Shown: positions 14,742 through 27,940 of the stretch, piece by piece | Position numbering within the stretch: position 1 is the stretch's first letter | Layout: each line of letters starts with the position of its first letter | Origin: Apostichopus japonicus | Lineage: Eukaryota > Echinodermata > Holothuroidea > Aspidochirotida > Stichopodidae | Reading direction: 5' to 3' | DNA: 64,000 bases | Assembly (NCBI RefSeq): GCF_037975245.1 | Contig: NC_092580.1 | Location: 27,619,501-27,683,500 of the forward strand | Made by a program: the position numbers and the translations under genes | The notes under the pieces: model-generated | What the model was told of the DNA's origin: nothing | Database searches by the model: none | Seen by the model: only the letters and a program-made list of their open reading frames with translations

Positions 14742-17700
14742 GAAATTAGAGGACGGGTGGAGGAGAACCTTTTCGTTATGTATTTCTCTAAAAAAAAAAT
14801 AGCAGTAGCGGAAATTTATAGCAAATGCCTGCGTACTTCATTTAAATGTGACAGGTCGGTTTCGTCGTGGTGACATTTGCATGACAATGTTCCTGATGAT
14901 ACTGGAAATCATTCTAAATTATTGTGTTCTAAATTTATGCTCGTTTGCAATTTTATAGTCTCCTCTTGATTGAATGTAAACTTAATCGGTAGCTACCCCT
15001 CTCTCCCCCTCCCTCCCCACCCATAACAATAAAAGAGAATACCTTCATAAAACGTGCGACTAACGTCGTTTGAGTATGGATTAAAGCGAAAATTTATTTT
15101 CATACTTTATATAGCCTGCCAATCTTATCGAATATGGGTATGAGGTAGTCCGTGATGTTGATATATTTTCTTCTTGAAGTGGGTGGGTGGGGGATGTGGG
15201 AGGGGAAGGAGAAGGAGAAGGGTGATGCTTGAAAGAAAACGGGTACTTAGGGGTCTGCGGCAAAATTGGGGTCACCATTTTCGTGACGTATACAAACTGT
15301 CCAGACACGCATGAGAGAGAGTGCGGTCAAGGCAAGTCCAACTTTTCCTGACCTCAGACACAGTCGTGATGTGACTGGGGTCATTGGCGATACTCCTTGG
15401 GTTACAGGGGTCCGTGAACATTATTATGTTGAAAGGTTGAGGGCTCATTCATTGGTTTTAGACCATTGTAAGGAACTTTTATCAGTACAGGTTATACGTT
15501 CAAACATGTATAGCTGAACGGTTCAAATACCTCTTGGGAATGCTTATATGAGAACTTACTCTGTAAACAACGGATGCTGGAAGGAAAGAAACGACTGGAC
15601 AACCAAGTCTAACACAGTCTAACTGCAGTACATGAAGTCATCTACTCTTATCCAACATTAATATCACTAGGACACCACGAGGATTGACTTATATATGTCT
15701 CTCAAATAACATGTTGCAAATGCACACATTGTGTTATGACATTCATCCTAATTTCAGAGTGTTTTATTGTATTAAAAATAAAAGGAATATTTTGTTGTTT
15801 TTTGGAATAATTCTTATAACGTCTGCAATTATTGATCAACGTTAAGCAATATAAGGCATGGAATGACGCGCTAACGTCTTTGTGTGACAATAAGTGCGAG
15901 AGGTTCATTCCAGACATTTTTTTTCAAATTTGAATGTAAATTAAGACAAGTATATATGGCTCTTAATTACAGCAAAATTCTATTGTATCTGGTAGCAAAA
16001 GTTACTAAACACTTTCTTTTAAAACAGCGATTTATCAGGAAATTAACAGATAACTACAGAGTTTATATCACATTAAGGTTGATCAAAAGGCGACAACGCC
16101 TCCCCACCCCTCATCCAATACGAACCCGCCCTCCTTAATGTCGATCTCTATACCTTTTTTTCTCAAACCGGATTCGTTTTTCACATGATGTTTATTTAAA
16201 TAAATTGAACGTGTGACAATCAACTCGAAATGATTCGACTTCTACTTCCTCTTTTAAAATGAAACTTCATTTCGGTCGGACTAATGACCATTTTATTACG
16301 AGGAAGGATTTTGATATCGAATTAATTAACTTCATAAATCTATTATAATAATCTTTTACAATAAGAACAGAAACAAATTTGCATATTTATTGTGGCAGAA
16401 TAATTAAACGAAAGTTGATTCCGGTTACAAAAAAGAAAGAAAGAAAGGAGGGGAAAGTCCCGTATGTTGCAATGGCGGAGATGATGTTAGGTAATATTAT
16501 TTATGAAATAGTGACATAAATTGTAATAATGACGTATAAGCTTCTAGGAAATTTATTGTGTTATATACCGTTACGCAAGAGTGAAAGGCTCGACCACGCA
16601 AATTAATTCTTTGTATAGGCCTATATCTCAATGACGATCAAAGACAGTTTCTTGATCGAGGGAATTTTCAAATTGTTTACTGAGAAAAAAAACATAATTA
16701 CACTTAAGTAGGTCTCGATTGTATTGTTTTCTATCAATTATTTCAAACTTTCACCCAAAGTGGGAGTTTTAATGATATAGGGGAATGGTCCATTAATCGG
16801 GTGCCAAAACGTTATCAGTATTGTCACCACGGAAATTGATTTGAAGGAGGAGCGGGAGTGGGAGGTGTCGAAGAATTGGGCATATCCTCCACGTTTTAAT
16901 TGAAGTGACAATAATGCATTTCTTTCCCCCTTTTTTGGTGACTTGAATGTTTGATTAATATCCAGAACCCTACCCCGTGCACCACCCCCACCGCAAAGAA
17001 GTGTCCACACACTAGTCTAAGCAACGTCATATTCATGCGCACTAACAGGGCTTTGAAAGCCTTTTGACGTGGGCGTATAAAACTTGCCTGTGAGTTCTAT
17101 TTTGCCCACATCTGCTTAGACTCATCCAAAACGATAGCAATTCAGTTAAACTCCATGAGACTTACATGCCCCTCCCCCTACCTATATGCCCCTCTCTCAC
17201 ACCCCTTTAACTTTGAGAATCAAATCGACGTACAAGATTGTTGGCAAATGTTAGCATATTAAAATTACGAGAAGCTCTCAAATTTCATTCACGTGGAGGT
17301 TGTGTAACCCGTCACAATGAGAAGGATGAAATTAAAAGGCGTGTTTCAAGGAAGTACCATTCTCTGAAGAAGCAAGGACTAGAGTTAAAATAAAAATTAT
17401 ACCTTACCATAAATACCGTACTCTGCTTAGCATATTTAGGAATACATATAAAGATGATTTTTAACAGAAAAGAAAATCTTAAAACGTTTTACATGTTTAC
17501 ATCTTTCTATAGCCATTTTTTTCTCTGCTGTTTTGGTCACTATCAGCGAAGCACCAATGGTTGTACTAAAACGTACATAACAACAACATATTACTACATT
17601 GATTGGAGTTTGTGGAACTGAAAGTGCGATAAACTAATAAAAAACAAATGAAAAGGGGAGAAGAAATTGATTTGTGTCACTTTGGAAATAAGTAATTATG

Positions 17701-18676
17701 TTGATATTCGGCGCCATCTTTAATGAGAAACGCGATCCAAGGTTGGAGTTATTTGTCAAACCAAAAATAATACTTTATCTAAATAAAAATAAAGTTATAT
17801 AGATATATATGTATCTCCTTTCATTAATCATGAGCAGTTACAACTCATTACAGAAAAAAAATATGTTATTGATTACCAAGGCAGTGTCTCTGAAGAAGAA
17901 AGCTTTCTTGAAGATAGGATTCAAGGACTCTCGCATGAGATAAAAGAACCTTCCGCCTTCGTATAGGCCTTTATACATCTAAAAGCATATATAGATATAT
18001 ATATATATATCTGTAAATAGAGTGATGAAATATTGACAATATTAATCATGCATCAGATAATGATAACGAGCGTGAAATTCTATCATAGCGCAATGAATTA
18101 GTAACGGTTTTGATAGTAATCCTGTTTCCGGTTGTGTCGTCTGCGTTGAAACGAAACACATTGACTAATGCAGTTAGGCTATAAAGCCTATACTCAACGG
18201 AAAAAAAAAACAAACAAAAACAACAGACAAATAGCTTCTTCTCTATCCGGTTAGTGCAACCAATCATGATGATCTAAGCCATGTCGTTATAGGGAAAATA
18301 GCCAAGCTTACTTCAGAAATATAACAATCATTGCTTTATATGCTGGAGCATTTTCTCATAAATTATTATTATGCAGGTTGTATTGATGATAGCACCATGT
18401 ACACATTCGTTAGAAGGCACTCTGCTTATGATCAGTTGGTAATTACAGTTAAGCATCATGGTATAAGTGCTCCATTCTTTGGGGGTGTGGGTGGGTGGGT
18501 TTAGGGGGAGGGGTGGGGTTAGGGGTGGGCCATAACAGAAAATTTGAGAGCTATACTTGTTAAACGTTACACTTGCTCAAGTTTTACGCAAGCATGAGTT
18601 CATAGAAAGAAAAATACATAAACAGGTCTATTATATATTGAGTGACGGTGGTACGGGGTTGGGATGACATGTATAA

Positions 18677-20231
18677 CAGGCGCGTATCCAGGGGGGGGGC
18701 GTTGGGGGCGCGCGCCCCCCGGGTAAGAAAAAGAGGAGAGAAAAAAAGAGGAGAAAAGGGAAAAAAGAGGGGGGAAAAAGAGAAGGAGGAGAGGAAGGAA
18801 GGGAAAAGAAAGAGAAGAAAGAGAGAAAAAGGAGAAAAGGAGGGAGAACAAGAAAACGCCAAGACACCGGGAAGAGAAAGAGGAACAGAGACATTATTAC
18901 AGCGCTGATCCCTATATACACAGGGTAGCCAGTGACGGATCAAGGATTTCGGAAGGGGCGTGTGCCTCACCCTACCCCTCCATTTTTGACGTTTCTATTT
19001 TTCCTCTCTCACTAATGATCTATATATTTACTATATATGGTCTATCATAACGCTTGTATGTGTATATACGCCTTAAACAATTGAAGAATTGTGCTATGAA
19101 ACCAACTGTGGCTGGTCTCGAACTCGACCGTGTCGTCGGGGAACATGACGCATTTCGGGAAGGGGGCGACCGCCCCCCCCCCTTCAGCATGTTTTTTATG
19201 ATATCGCTAGTAATTTCAAAATAGAAAATGCTTAGATGCAACTTACAAGGCCTGGGAAGTGTCATTTCCAGCGATCTGGGAGGCATTTTCGGCCAAAATT
19301 TGCTTGTACGCTTCGCGCCAACAAATGGTCCTGGGTAGTGCCATTTCCAGCGATCTTGGAGGCATTTTCGGCCAAAATTTTCTTGTACGCTTCGCGCCAA
19401 CTCATGGTGGAGCTACGCTTAGATAATTTGCCTACAGGCTTCGCTCCTCCCTTGGCAAATTCCTCGCTACGCGCCTGCTCGAATTTCTAAAGCAAACAGC
19501 AGATATCACATCATATCAGTGAGCATGAAAATGGCGTTCCAGGATGAACAGCCTCAAACTTGCCCGAAAAAAACAACCACAAATTTTCGCGCGCTGCGCG
19601 CGCGTTCAACATGTCAATGTCATATAAGTAAGCATCGGTTATTACATCGCATGCCAATAAATACCAATAAATTAACTCAATCTGAATTTTCCAAAATTTC
19701 CTCACCGACATTCTTCATCATACTTTCCTCTACTCGTGCAATTTTGACCGGTCTGTTAGGGGTTCAAGGAGGTTTTTCTATATTGGTTGGCCATAGATGA
19801 AATTTTGCGCAACATTATGGGTATGTTTTCAAGTGAGTTATTCACGAGAAATGGGAATTTTCAAATTCTCAACAAATAATGGGCTTAAAACCTTCAAAAG
19901 TGGGGCTGACGGGTATTGTGGGCCGCGACGTAGAATCACCTACAAAAGCAATGATCCACAGGATATGCGATGGGGTCGAACATGATTTGTGACTGGTGAC
20001 AATCTTCAAAAAGGTTATGGATGGAAAAAAAACTATTGGGAAATACTTGGTTCTCAGGCAAAAAGTCTACATCTGGTTGCTCATTTTCAAGCCCGAGAAG
20101 TGCCATTTCCGGTGATCTGGGGGGTATCAAAACCAAAAATTTTCTTGTACGCTGCGCGCCAACCGATGGTGGCGCTCCGCTTAGATAGTAATTCGCGCCC
20201 CCCGGGTTAGAAAATCCTGGATACGCCCCTG
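18677..20231. mobile_element. 1.56-kb non-autonomous hAT-like element
   Basis: Ends are inverted: CAGGCGCGTATCCAG on the left and CTGGATACGCCCCTG on the right. Each is followed inward by a GCGCGCCCCCCGGGT-type block. TATAA directly flanks both ends (18672-18676 and 20232-20236), shorter than the 8 bp expected for hAT. Three related modules containing TTTTCTTGTACGCTTCGCGC followed by CAACxxATGGTGG lie near 19245-19325, 19327-19432 and 20095-20190. A segment around 19545-19665 is shared with the hAT-type element at 32172-32550. No transposase was recognised. Superfamily is inferred from the end sequence. Confidence 0.7.
18725..18848. repeat. 124-nt uninterrupted homopurine tract
   Basis: The plus strand has only A and G for 124 bases, rich in GGAGAAAAGG-like blocks, inside the left part of the 18677-20231 element. 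Such tracts can form triplex (H-form) DNA. Open frames on both strands through it are low-complexity (Lys/Glu/Arg-rich or Phe/Leu/Ser/Pro-rich) and not credible genes. Confidence 0.9.
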
Positions 20232-20236
20232 TATAA

Positions 20237-23418
<3,182 letters not shown>

Positions 23419-23424
23419 TTTATT
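23419..23424 (-). terminator. candidate polyadenylation signal AATAAA
   Basis: TTTATT on the plus strand reads AATAAA on the minus strand, about 590 nt beyond the stop codon of the prokineticin-like gene. It is the first canonical hexamer I found downstream. Its use is unproven. Confidence 0.35.
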
Positions 23425-24013
23425 TATCTTAAACGTTATTTCAGACTTTTGAATTTTTTGAATTACGGTAAACGTCTTAAACGACTGGAATATATATTAA
23501 AATCGAATGTTAGTACTAACTATTGCATTTTTTCTCCCTCTTTATCACTCTTCTCTCTCTTTTGTTATGTGTCAAAGGGATTGCTTTGCGATGACGAAGA
23601 AAATAAAAATAAAAATTTTAACCAAATCACACCAAAAACAGATGATTTTAAAGCTTGCACAAATCTGGCTGTTTTGAGGTAAATAAATTATATCCTGGCT
23701 GGCGAGTTGAAAACCCGGTAATCTGAGCAAAAGTGCGTATGACACGACGAATCGGATGATGCTTTATGTAGGGGGCGACCGCCTCGAGCCCGGACGTGGA
23801 ACCGGGTTGCCTCTTCGGACTGGACACATCCAGTCACTAGTATGACAAACGGATATTGGTCCATTTTATGAAATGGGTGAGGAGGAGGAGCATGTGGTGG
23901 CGCTATAACGACGACGGCGACGGTGGCATCATCTCGATTTGTGTTTTTTTTTCTATATTCTTCGTCAGCGTGATCCCTTCCTTGAACACGACCAGACTGC
24001 AGCTAGCTGGGTT

Positions 24014-24250
24014 TTACCTTCTCGTTTTAACACAGACACGTTTTTTAGGGTTGTTTCGCATTCTCAGGCACCGGGATTCTTTCTCACAAGGACACGTCGA
24101 AAAAAGTTGATCGGTTTCAAGACGATCGTAAGATCCTGGTCGACATGATTGTTGCGGTTTTGCTCGCCTCCTGCATGTTTGGACACCAAATTTCATCGCA
24201 CAGCAGTGAGTATCCGCACAATCGTCGTCACTATTACATGAATTGAACGG
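24014..24250 (-). CDS. prokineticin-like gene, exon 2
   Basis: It begins CCGTTCAATTCATGT after a pyrimidine-rich tract and CAG, in phase 0, so the joined frame continues without change. It holds all ten cysteines of the mature domain and ends KTRR-TAA. The upstream in-frame extension to an ATG at 24358 is intron and should not be taken as the start. Confidence 0.88.
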   Translation of the reverse strand, partial: PFNSCNSDDDCADTHCCAMKFGVQTCRRRAKPQQSCRPGSYDRLETDQLFSTCPCEKESRCLRMRNNPKKRVCVKTRR

Positions 24251-27066
24251 CTGAAAAGAGACAAAGAAAACAAAATACATATTGAAATCACAAGTATTTC
24301 TTTTCTCATATGGATGTTTGTGATTGATGCAGAGAAAACACACCTTCCCTTCCCTCAACCCCTTCCCTATCCCTCCCCGGCTCCCCCACCCCGCACCGCC
24401 CTTTCCGGTACCATCAAGTCGCTTAGGGATGCGATTACCCTTGGAATTATACCCTCTTATATATATGTGTCTAAGGCTGAATGTGGTTTTTGTAAATGTC
24501 TACAACGATAAGTAACCCTAAAACCCATCGGCAATTATCAATTTCCACTAGGTTAGATTTCATCCGCCAATCATGTTGAGGGTACCAGTGTGAGGAGAAA
24601 CTTCACGTGATCTGTACTTAAGATTGATATAAAAGGGTAAGAAAGTGTCGCGGCTCGCTCGTAATTCTTAGCGGGAGACTACGCGACACGTGTTACATTC
24701 ACATTCCGAAATGTCACGCAATTTTAAAGCTGCTTTTAAGAATTGAATATACATTCCAATAATCCAATACATATACACGCACGATATATTTATTAAATAT
24801 ATATATGTATCAGGGTCTATAGGAACATGGAATGTTAAATAAAAACTATACCTCCACCACAGCAACGCTTATTGTACTAAACGTCCCCCCTTTATTTTGT
24901 ACAAGAAGTTAATTGAATTGTTTGTGTTTGATAATTTCTACAGCATAGACGTGAATTGTTGTGTCTCTTTTACTTTCGGGGAATGTATGGTTGATAGATT
25001 AAGTCAATTTATTGCACATAACATGTACACAGGTATATGACAGACCTCGCATGCGCGTGTTCATATGAGGAACAATATGTCAAGTTGGTAAGTAAACAAA
25101 TGGAAAACACTTATTCAACGTTAGCTGTTTAAAAAAAAAACACAGAAAATATTTCTGAGTTATTGAAGAAGAAAAAACAAGGTTACGAAAGCCTAAAATG
25201 CGTTAAAAGAATGAACAATAGGTATCGTTGGGGTAAGGCGTGAGTAAAGTAGGGCATTTATAAGTAGACAAGTCAAAAGTTTTCATATCATAAAAGGAAG
25301 AACTGTAATACAGTTGGAATTTTGCACGCAATCTATGGTTTTAAACTCAGACAATATAAGGGATGGCTACATTGTGAGACTTATAAATTGTTTGGCAATA
25401 TACATATATAGGGTACACAGACGGGATTATGTGTATGTTAGGCTATACGTGTATAGGTTGACTATAGGCCTAGTTAGAATCAGGGCTGAAAATGACTGAA
25501 ATAGTATCAAAATTCTTTCAACAAACAAGTTGCAATTCCTGACACATTAGATTAAATTAGATTTATTCTAAAAACGACCTTATTTTTAGGAAAATTTTGT
25601 AGTAATTTTACAAATGCTGAAAAGTATTGATGCGATCGGAACAATTCAATTATAGTTATTACCGAAGTTAAGATACACACATATAGCGTGTTTACTGAGT
25701 GCATGGCGTACCTATCTGTTTCAGTTTTTTTTTTCCCTCTCTCACTGTAAACCTAGTTTTGAGCAAAAGTTATGCATGCGGTTAAATTTATATATATCCA
25801 AGCGATCCCATAATCATAAATATTTAATTCACATAGAAATAATTTCAAAGACCCTAAACAGGCTACTTTAACTTGGAAGCTAACTGATGCACTGTAACTT
25901 AGCAGGATTCTATTTTTTTCTCTTTTATTAATTATTATTATTTTTTGGCTGTGTTTTGTGGGTTTGTTGAGCGGATCTGCAAGCACCAGGGATTCAGTAG
26001 GCAGGTTCCACCAGTAACGCGCGAATCGAGATACCCTTGAGATTATATTTGCATTAACTTGGACTTTACCCTTAATTGAAATCGCTTCTCTCTCTCTGTC
26101 ACTCAGACTTTTTTCCGTATCTCTGTCTTTCTCGAGCAAACCAAAACACAATGCTCTCAATAAGAAGAGTATCACAGAATTCCATGGTACTTGAAGCTTG
26201 CCTTCATTGGCAAATCTAATCTGATAACTAAAGATATGAACAGTGCCGGGAATAACCCCCCGCGAATCTTGTCAAACAAATAAAGCAGATAGAAGGTGTG
26301 AAGATTAAGACCCGGGAGCAAATATCATAAATGCGAAAGATCTTTCAAATTATGTATGTTGTGTGTGTGTGCGTGTGTACGGTTTATGTGTTGCGACCTC
26401 ACTTTTTGAAAACTTGATTTGGAAATGATAAGCTATATTAAAAACATTCCATTTTCTAACTTTTTACGTATCTCGTTTGACGGATCTTTCTGCTAGCACG
26501 TGCAAACTTTTAAGTTGTGTGTATTTCAAATTTGCTATTGTTGCAATATTATTGCATCAAATGCATTTCACAAACAAGCAAATCATAACGTTTGTGTGTA
26601 AACGGTGAGCTGTTTTCGAAAGCTCTCAATGAGTATATGACTCGAACTTATTATGTATCAAACGCGCGCACAAAACTGTGACGTTCTGACCGTTACCAGC
26701 CAAACTGCCGAGATTTCAAGGCGGGCCGTAACACATACAAGAACATAATGTAGATCTAACACAAATTATTTGTCGACTTAAATAATAAAAACAAACCAAA
26801 GAAAAAATACTTACAACTCTTGGAAATCTTTTTTCTCTATCTAAATTATCTTCTTCTTCTTCTGTTAATTGTTCGTATTCTGTTCTCCTGATTGGTAATT
26901 CTGGTGATTCTAATAGGAGAGAAAGCACGCTATTAATCCTGTTATCGAATTGTTGGTTAAAATCGTCCACGTGTAAGCAATGCGTCCTTAAAACAGAACA
27001 AGTGCACATTACTAGAAAGCACACGAGTAGCAAATTTACAGATATTTTGCCAAATTGAAATTCCAT
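24014..27066 (-). CDS. secreted prokineticin/astakine-like factor, two exons
   Basis: Coding exons are 27066-26815 (84 codons) and 24250-24014 (78 codons plus TAA), separated by a 2564-bp phase-0 intron with GTAAGT donor and a TTTCTTTGTCTCTTTTCAG acceptor. The 162-residue product has a hydrophobic signal segment (about residues 9-24), an acidic propeptide with TEEEED, and a furin-type REKR at 77-80. The predicted mature chain of 82 residues starts FPRV. It has ten cysteines spaced C-x5-C-x4-CC-x8-C-x9-C-x16-C-x-C-x5-C-x11-C, including CRPGS and TCPC. That matches the prokineticin/astakine (colipase-like) fold in order, number and size. Vertebrate prokineticins signal through G-protein-coupled receptors and astakines act in crustacean blood-cell formation; the role here is unknown. 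The vertebrate AVIT start is absent. A Dickkopf-type or colipase-like domain is the main alternative. Confidence 0.88.
24251..26814 (-). other. intron of the prokineticin-like gene
   Basis: GT/AG intron of 2564 bp. It contains AT-rich sequence and a short (GT)n near 26355-26375. A 140-codon antisense-neutral open frame at 25753-26175 lies within it on the same strand as the gene; it shows no domain and its start is not preceded by a credible splice acceptor. Confidence 0.8.
26815..27066 (-). CDS. prokineticin-like gene, exon 1
   Basis: The ATG has A at -3 and G at +4, a good start context. The exon encodes the signal peptide, a leucine-rich then acidic propeptide and the REKR|FPRV junction. 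It ends at 26815 in CCAAGAGTT|GTAAGT, a strong donor, exactly on a codon boundary. The frame remains open into the intron for about 32 more codons, but that extension is intronic. Confidence 0.88.
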
Positions 27067-27596
27067 ATTCGATCTTTATATAACTCTCTTTGCCCACACT
27101 GCTGTTGGTTTCTTCGATATAATTCCGCTTTCCCCCGGTATATCTGTCTTTTCCGTTTGCCTGTTAACTTATCGTTTAGTCCAGGTCACTACAAAAATCA
27201 GAAATAAAAATGGATTTTCCTCTCTCTTTTATGGTTGCTTCCTTCTGGTTTCTCAAAGAACAACGACATATATCCTTCCCTTTCGAAACTGTGTCAGTAA
27301 AATTTTAATCCAGCTTGTATCAGAGAAAATTTCAGCGACTTTGTGTCATTCGGATCAAATATACAGTATCGGCATCATGTTAAAAACTTTGCGAAATATA
27401 TCTTCAAAGGTTGGTCGAAGTTGTTCTCTGCAGTATAGAATTCAATAATTCTTCTCTAGACGCTTTGATTATCTTGAATGCAAAAACCAAGGTGATTTTA
27501 ACTGCCCTGGTAAAATTAAGAGTCTCTCGTTTGTTATCGTTGTTAACTGTGCGAATTCAAGAGCGTTTCTGTACCTTACCAAGCTAAGAGGGTCTA

Positions 27597-27633
27597 CTTT
27601 TATAGACTCTGCGCAAGCGTGCTATGAACCAAT
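27597..27633 (-). promoter_or_regulatory. TATA box and CCAAT motif upstream of the prokineticin-like gene
   Basis: On the minus strand TATAAAAG lies at 27604-27597. A CCAAT pentamer (on the plus strand, hence inverted relative to the gene) lies at 27629-27633, about 25 bp further upstream. This would place transcription start near 27570 and give a 5' leader of about 500 nt. A second TATATAAAG sits only 10-20 bp before the ATG and is too close to act for this start. Confidence 0.55.
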
Positions 27634-27835
27634 ACGGTTTGCGGAAGTCGCTTTGCAATACTTATTGTGCTGTGTGGCTGTGTGTGTGGTGAGTACTCGT
27701 AACTTAGCGTTTGGACGGTGCTTTCGTTTGGTTTTTTTTACCGTGTGGGCGATGTAAAAAAATATGATATTTGCCGTTTAAGTTTTTTCTTACAAGTAGA
27801 ACAATTGTTGCATGCAAAGTGGCGGTTTGACAAAT

Positions 27836-27922
27836 ATGGCTAGCGAGAAGGCGGAGTCAGTTCGTCAAACTTCCGAGGCACCGTATTCGTGTCAAGGAGT
27901 CACTGACGGCGGAACAGACATC
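27836..27922 (+). CDS. possible first coding exon of a divergent gene
   Basis: From an ATG in good context (A at -3, G at +4) there is a 29-codon frame beginning MASEKAESVRQTSEAPYS and ending before GTAAAG, a possible phase-0 donor. The patch is markedly more GC- and CpG-rich than its surroundings and lies about 230 bp from the TATA box of the minus-strand gene, as in a bidirectional promoter. Without splicing the frame stops after 34 codons. I do not recognise the peptide and found no matching next exon, so this is speculative. Confidence 0.25.
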
Positions 27923-27940
27923 GTAAAGATTTTTTTTTAA

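Larger units (their letters stand above)
12631..18676. other. non-coding stretch
   Basis: About 6 kb without a supported gene. It holds a 30-bp tandem repeat (13291-13410), a TA array (14682-14737), a C run near 12764 and G-rich patches near 14160, 14320 and 18481-18530. TGACGTCA-like words occur near 14507 and 14532. A GC-richer patch around 13801-14045 has open frames on both strands but no domain I can name. Confidence 0.45.

Noticed and set aside
18584-18970. Overlapping open frames on both strands around the purine tract
   Set aside because: All are translations of homopurine/homopyrimidine sequence and are low-complexity.
24251-24358. In-frame upstream start for the cysteine-rich exon
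   Set aside because: The stretch includes the polypyrimidine tract and CAG acceptor; the joined exon 1 supplies a proper signal peptide.
25753-26175. A 140-codon minus-strand frame inside the intron, as an alternative exon
   Set aside because: No domain, no clear splice signals, and the two flanking exons join in phase without it.
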